The position numbers and the translations under genes were made by a program. The notes beneath the pieces are model-generated. The model was not told the origin of the DNA and did no database searches. It was given only the letters and a program-made list of their open reading frames with translations. Positions 60,225 through 64,000 of a stretch of 64,000 nucleotides of DNA are shown piece after piece (position 1 is the stretch's first letter; each line of letters starts with the position of its first letter). This DNA comes from VRUE01 sp963764365 (GTDB taxonomy: Bacteria > Actinomycetota > Thermoleophilia > Solirubrobacterales > 70-9): assembly GCA_963764365.1 (NCBI GenBank), contig CAVXSI010000002.1, positions 345,786-409,785 of the forward strand, in the 5' to 3' direction.

Positions 60225-60959
60225 ATGAAGGAGGTGCGAATTGGCTGCTCGGGGTGGAGCTACCGCGACTGGCGGGACGGCTTCTACCCGCCGGGGACGC
60301 CGCAGTCGCGCTGGTTGAGCCACTACGCCTCGGTCTTCGACACTGTCGAGGTCAACGCGACCTTCTACCGCCTGCCGGCGGTGGAGACGGTGCGAGGCTG
60401 GGCCGAGCAGGTCCCCGACGGCTTCCTCTTCGCGGTCAAGGCGAGCCGCTACCTGACCCACATGAAGCGGCTGCACGACATCGAGGCCGGCATGGAGCGC
60501 TACTGGGAGCGGATCGAGCCGCTGCGCGAGTCGGGCAGGCTCGGGCCGGTCCTCTGGCAGCTGCCGGAGCGCTTCGAGCGCGACGACGAGACGCTCGCCG
60601 CCGCTCTCGCGGCACTGCCTCCCGCCGAGCACTGTTTCGAGTTCCGCCACCCGAGCTGGTTCGCGCCCGCCGTGTACTCGCTGCTGGAGGAACGCGGCGC
60701 CAGCCTGGCGCTGGGCGACGACCCGCGCCGCCAGCTGCCGGCGGCCTCCCCGGCCGGCCCGCTCGCCTACCTCCGCCTGCACTACGGCGCCCAGGGGCGC
60801 GACGGCAACTACTCCAAGCGCGAGCTGCGGACCTGGCGGCGGCGGATCGCCGCCTGGCGCTCACGCCGCCGCGTTTTCGTCTACCTCAACAACGACTGGC
60901 GGGAATTCGCCCCCCGCAACGCGCTGACGCTGCGGGCGGGGCTTACCGTCCAGGCTTAG
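60225..60959 (+). CDS. DUF72 protein (YecE family)
   Basis: A 244-residue TIM-barrel-type protein. IGCSGWSYRDWRDGFYPPGT at the start, VEVNATFYRLP, FAVKASRYLTHMKRL and FEFRHPSWF (about 142-150), then YLRLHYG are the DUF72 conserved blocks, and YLNNDW closes the fold. Function is not established; links to nucleic acid or redox chemistry have been suggested. Its last 17 nt overlap the end of the convergent glycoside hydrolase gene. Confidence 0.95.
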   Translation: MKEVRIGCSGWSYRDWRDGFYPPGTPQSRWLSHYASVFDTVEVNATFYRLPAVETVRGWAEQVPDGFLFAVKASRYLTHMKRLHDIEAGMERYWERIEPLRESGRLGPVLWQLPERFERDDETLAAALAALPPAEHCFEFRHPSWFAPAVYSLLEERGASLALGDDPRRQLPAASPAGPLAYLRLHYGAQGRDGNYSKRELRTWRRRIAAWRSRRRVFVYLNNDWREFAPRNALTLRAGLTVQA

Positions 60960-62037
60960 CGCGGGGGACGGTGTCGGCGTCGCCGCCCGTCCAGGCGTTG
61001 AAGCGGTACCAGGCGGGCTTCGCTTCGCGCTCCTCGGTCAGCAACCCGGCCGAGTCGCAGAACTGGCAGCCGCCGGGGCCGATGTCGGCCCAGGAGAACC
61101 ACCAGACGCCGCCGATCCGCCAGGAGAAGCGGTGGCGGCTGAGCATCGCAAACGCCTGGTTCAGCTCCCGCGCCTGCCCCCGCAGGCCCCGCTCCCAGCG
61201 GGTCTGGAAGCTGTCCGAGCCCCAACCCAGCTCGGTGACGTAGAGGGGGGTGTGGGCGTCGTGGTTGTTGCGCATGACGCGGCGCAGGTTGCGGATCTGG
61301 GGGCGCATCGCGGCGGCCCTGGCGACGTAGGGGTGCAGGGCGACGCCGTCGAAAGATCGCTTCACCCCGCGCAGCTGGTAGACGCGGTTGAGGAAGTCGC
61401 CGGAGCCGACGTTGGGCGGTATCTGCAGCGGACGCCCGAAGAGGCCACCGAGGATCACCCTGGCGCCGCGATCGGCGCCGTGGATCGCCCGGCCGCTGAT
61501 CCGCAGCAGCCGCGCGAAGCGCTCCGGGTTGGAGTTGCTGGAGTAGCTGACGATGTTCTCCTCGTTCCAGACCTCCCAGTAGCGGATCGGTCTGTAGGGC
61601 AGGTCGGGGTTCTGCCGCCAGAATTCTCCGCGCGGCCCGTAACGCCGCACCGCTCGCCGCAAAAAGTTCGCCCACGCCCGCAGCTTGCGGCCGTTGCGCA
61701 CCGGTTCGATCCGCGGCTGCGCGGCCACCCAGCTCGGCGTGCCCCAGACGAAGGGGAAGACGCGCAACCCGGCTTCGGCGGCGATCGTCACGGAGTCGTC
61801 GAAGGCCGCCCAGCTGGGCGGCACCACGGCAGGATTGCGCGCCTCCACGCCGATCCAGTAGAGCGGCAGGCGCACGCTCTCGATCCCCGATCGCGCCATC
61901 AGCTCGTAGTCGGACTGGGTGGCCGGATTCTGCGGCGAGATGCCGATGAACCCGGGCGGAAGACTGGCTGCCGCGGCAGGCGACGGCAGGGCGAGCAGCG
62001 CCGCCGCGGCGGCGATCAGTGCGAGCTTTCGATTCAT
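60943..62037 (-). CDS. Secreted glycoside hydrolase (clan GH-A type)
   Basis: A 364-residue protein with a signal peptide (about 1-22, ALIAAAAALLALPSPAAAA). Its TIM barrel is of the GH-A clan: WEVWNEENIVSY carries the acid/base Glu after Asn, and LYVTELGWGSDSF carries the nucleophile Glu. SVRLPLYWIGVE and FDGVALHPYV support a GH5/GH39-like cellulase or glycosidase. The glycan is unknown. ATG 62037 is chosen because it begins the signal peptide. Two Cys near the end (CQFCDSAG) may form a disulfide. Confidence 0.82.
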   Translation of the reverse strand: MNRKLALIAAAAALLALPSPAAAASLPPGFIGISPQNPATQSDYELMARSGIESVRLPLYWIGVEARNPAVVPPSWAAFDDSVTIAAEAGLRVFPFVWGTPSWVAAQPRIEPVRNGRKLRAWANFLRRAVRRYGPRGEFWRQNPDLPYRPIRYWEVWNEENIVSYSSNSNPERFARLLRISGRAIHGADRGARVILGGLFGRPLQIPPNVGSGDFLNRVYQLRGVKRSFDGVALHPYVARAAAMRPQIRNLRRVMRNNHDAHTPLYVTELGWGSDSFQTRWERGLRGQARELNQAFAMLSRHRFSWRIGGVWWFSWADIGPGGCQFCDSAGLLTEEREAKPAWYRFNAWTGGDADTVPRAKPGR

Positions 62038-62147
62038 GGCTTCACCTCGGAACCCCTGCCGCCCGAAAAGTAGCGGCCCGCGCCGTCGCACCGGGCTGCG
62101 GTCCCGCGCCGGTGCCCGCCGCCCGCCTCTGAGATAATCGCCCCCTT

Positions 62148-62221
62148 CGGGGCGTGGCGCAGCCTGGTAGCGCGCACCGTTCGGGTCGGTGAGGTCCCCG
62201 GTTCAAATCCGGGCGCCCCGA
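62148..62221 (+). tRNA. tRNA-Pro(CGG)
   Basis: A 74-nt cloverleaf: acceptor CGGGGCG with CGCCCCG and discriminator A; D arm with GCAGCCTGGTAGCGC; anticodon loop TTCGGGT giving CGG; T arm with GGTTCAAATCC. CCA is not encoded. Confidence 0.95.
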
Positions 62222-62256
62222 TTGAGCTCGAGTCCGGCGATTCGGTTCGCGCCGAC

Positions 62257-63348
62257 TCAGCCTGCGTCGCTCGCAGCTTTGATCCCGTCGCGCAGCTGCT
62301 TGCCTGCGAGGTAGCTGGTGTTCCTGCCGCGTCCGCGCTGCTCCACGAGCCCGGCATCGAGCAGGCGGCGGAAGTCGGCGCTCGCCGTCGCCGGCGACAC
62401 CCCCGCCTCTTTGCCGTATCTGCTCCGCTCGGTTCCGCCAACCAGGCTCTGCTCGAGTGCGATCACCAGTCGTTCTGGCCAGTTGCGACCCTCGACCAGC
62501 TCTTCCAGATGCGCCCAGCGCGCGGCGGCTGTTTCGATCTGAGCCAGGCGCTGCCGCGCCTGGGCGAGGTGAGCATCGACGCAGAAGGAGACCCAGCCGG
62601 TGGCGTCGCGCTCGGGCCGGTAGCTCCCCCCCTGCGCCTCCCGCAATGCGGCGTAGTACTCCTGCGTGTGGCTGCCCAGGTACTCCTCGATCGAGAAGAA
62701 CTCCGGTGCGGCGAGCCCCTCGCGGGCGAGGAGGAGCGACTGGACGATTCGCGCGACACGGCCGTTGCCGTCGCGGAAGGGGTGGACCGAGACGACGTGA
62801 AGATGCGCCATCGCCGCTCGCACGACGACGTCGACCTCGAGGTCGCCGCCCGTTAGCCAATCGAGCACCTCGTCCATCAGCTCCACCGCCTGGTCGTCGT
62901 CCGGGCCTTCGTACTCGAGCAATCCGTCGGCGGCGGTGACCCCGATCGGCCCGGTGCGCCACAGGCCGGGGTGCTTGTCAGGTTGGAAGTAGCAGGCGTC
63001 GAAATGCAGATCGAGGATCACCCTGTCGACCCAGCGAAACGAAGGGTCGACCCCCATCGCCCCCACGTGGTCCATAGCCCGTGCGTAGCAGGCGACCGCC
63101 TGGCGATTCTCATGGTCGCGATCGCCGAGGTCCCGGCCGTCGGCCAGTGCGAGCGCTTCCTCCGGTGAGACGCTGAAACCCTCGATCGAGGTCGAGCCCT
63201 CGATTGAGCTGGCGCGGACCTGCCGCCGCAGGCTGCCCATCCAGCGGCTGCTCGTCTTTACCTGGTCGCCCAATGCCGCACGCAGCTCGGCCAGCTGATC
63301 GAGCTGCTTTTTCAAAGCAGGGGTCATCGGTGGCGTCGCGTAGATCAT
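62257..63348 (-). CDS. Fic-domain protein (AMP-transferase) with C-terminal winged helix
   Basis: A 363-residue class II Fic protein. The catalytic motif HPFRDGNGR (189-197) has its His, acid and phosphate-binding Gly-Asn-Gly-Arg. An N-terminal inhibitory motif of the (S/T)xxxE(G/N) type, S52...E56-G57, would hold the enzyme inactive. Residues about 290-360 form a winged-helix DNA-binding region (SRYGKEAGVSPATASADFRR). Fic enzymes transfer AMP from ATP to a Ser, Thr or Tyr of a target. The ATG is 7 nt from TATACT, which lies under a perfect palindrome, fitting self-repression. Confidence 0.93.
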   Translation of the reverse strand: MIYATPPMTPALKKQLDQLAELRAALGDQVKTSSRWMGSLRRQVRASSIEGSTSIEGFSVSPEEALALADGRDLGDRDHENRQAVACYARAMDHVGAMGVDPSFRWVDRVILDLHFDACYFQPDKHPGLWRTGPIGVTAADGLLEYEGPDDDQAVELMDEVLDWLTGGDLEVDVVVRAAMAHLHVVSVHPFRDGNGRVARIVQSLLLAREGLAAPEFFSIEEYLGSHTQEYYAALREAQGGSYRPERDATGWVSFCVDAHLAQARQRLAQIETAAARWAHLEELVEGRNWPERLVIALEQSLVGGTERSRYGKEAGVSPATASADFRRLLDAGLVEQRGRGRNTSYLAGKQLRDGIKAASDAG

Positions 63349-63355
63349 GACCAGA

Positions 63356-63386
63356 AGTATAGACGATTAGACGTATAATCGTCTAT
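63356..63386. promoter_or_regulatory. Fic promoter and operator palindrome
   Basis: ATAGACGATTA and TAATCGTCTAT (63359-63369 and 63376-63386) are exact 11-bp inverted arms around GACGTA. The minus-strand -10 box TATACT (63356-63361) overlaps the left arm. The site is AT-rich in an otherwise GC-rich window. Confidence 0.7.
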
Positions 63387-63423
63387 CACCTAATTGTGTG
63401 CGCGGACGTGCTCGCTGGCCCAG

Positions 63424-64000
63424 CTACCCGACCGCTTCGATCGCGCGTTCGATCCGGGCCAGGTCGGGGCCGTCCTGCAGAGTGCGGGTGCCGCCGGGGC
63501 CGTTGACGATCGCCGCCAGTCTGGTGCGGATGCCGAGCTGCGTGCCGAGCTCTTCGTAGCCTTCGAGCCGCTTCGCGATCGCCCCGTCGGAGCCACCCTG
63601 GGCGTCGAGGTACTCGCGCCATTCGGGGACGTCGAGTTCGCCGATCGAGCCGGCCAGCGATTCAAGGAAGTCGTCGTCGATCCCGAAGCGCCTCGCCTCG
63701 TCCTGGTTGCGGAAGAAGAGATAGGTGTACTGCCAGCCGTAGCCTTGCTCGGCAGCTGCCTCGGCGCCGAAGAAGCCGAGCTCGAGCGGGTTTTCGGCGA
63801 TCGAGTAGTGGCGCATCAGCAACTTCACGTCGCCCGGCCGCACCTGCCGTTCGACCAGCGGCGGGATCGTCGCCAGGAACTCGGCGCGGCAGTTGCCGCA
63901 TTGCAGGTCGTTGAAGACCTGGATCGAGACGGGGGCGTCGAAGGAGCCGAGCCGATCCCCTTCCTGGGGGATGCCGCCGAAGGTCGACTGCGTCGTCCCG
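63424..64000 (-). CDS. DsbA-like thioredoxin-fold protein, 5' end outside
   Basis: The frame runs off the right edge, so the N-terminus is missing; about 191 residues are visible. SFDAPVSIQVFNDLQCGNC gives the thioredoxin-type active site C-G-N-C, and ATIPPLVERQVRPGDVKLLM, then AAEQGYGWQYTYLFFRNQDE and LGIRTRLAAIVNGPGGTRTL follow the DsbA/DsbG-like plan. It is probably a secreted oxidoreductase, with the signal peptide beyond the window. The cis-Pro of the usual TPT loop appears replaced (IRTRLAA), which is unusual. Confidence 0.85.
   Translation of the reverse strand, partial: GTTQSTFGGIPQEGDRLGSFDAPVSIQVFNDLQCGNCRAEFLATIPPLVERQVRPGDVKLLMRHYSIAENPLELGFFGAEAAAEQGYGWQYTYLFFRNQDEARRFGIDDDFLESLAGSIGELDVPEWREYLDAQGGSDGAIAKRLEGYEELGTQLGIRTRLAAIVNGPGGTRTLQDGPDLARIERAIEAVG

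Overview
The window is very GC-rich bacterial chromosome with almost no spare DNA. Its codon use, gene content (F420-free central metabolism, an eRF1-like baeRF protein, EfeUBO iron uptake, cytochrome bd, many small secreted or membrane proteins, a Ser/Thr kinase with an NHL-type propeller) and short TANNNT boxes lying only 6-10 nt upstream of many start codons point to an actinobacterium. I infer the class Thermoleophilia (Solirubrobacterales or a relative), but no rRNA or marker phylogeny is available to prove it. I see no IS element, prophage, CRISPR array, integrase or rRNA.

Layout. 0-11.3 kb: the tail of an NAD-dependent epimerase, a fatty acid desaturase, a sulfurtransferase, a small degraded accessory patch (3.0-4.4 kb) lying between a tRNA-Ser fragment and an intact tRNA-Ser(CGA), a cellulose-synthase-like GT2 with a PilZ domain, a DoxX-Rieske fusion, tRNA-Ser(GGA), tadA, a subtilase, a universal stress protein and an MBL-fold hydrolase. 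11.3-16.2 kb: a large polytopic membrane protein, then a divergent acyl desaturase / cyclopropane synthase pair bounded by inverted copies of a short repeat. 16.2-19.1 kb: a tight five-gene minus-strand operon (NDT-like protein, two DUF488 proteins, dual-OB protein, HAD phosphatase) with no assigned function; this is the most interesting unknown in the window.

19.1-40.7 kb is metabolic. It holds cytochrome bd oxidase and almost a whole pentose phosphate set: tkt, tal and pgi in one operon, then rpiA, pgl, gnd and zwf. Among these sit a kinase-propeller sensor, a TolB-like propeller protein, an FHA-HTH regulator, a crotonase and an HTH/nucleotidyltransferase toxin-antitoxin-like pair with a clear operator. 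The region ends in efeU-efeB-efeO, with DtxR/IdeR-like iron boxes in front of efeU and again in front of efeO. Several single-base frameshifts (pgi, cydA, cydB, an FAD oxidase) look like sequence errors rather than decay.

40.7-64 kb: recQ, agmatinase, two secreted glycoside-hydrolase-like proteins, a PQQ propeller protein, GNAT and SRPBCC proteins, three DHA2 multidrug exporters within 8 kb, a Vps62-like membrane protein, metallophosphoesterase, LemA, rubredoxin with a GMC oxidoreductase, superoxide dismutase, a baeRF protein, DUF72, tRNA-Pro(CGG), a Fic AMP-transferase with a perfect palindromic operator over its promoter, and the start-less end of a DsbA-like protein at the right edge.

Positions were read by eye; base-level sites may be off by one.
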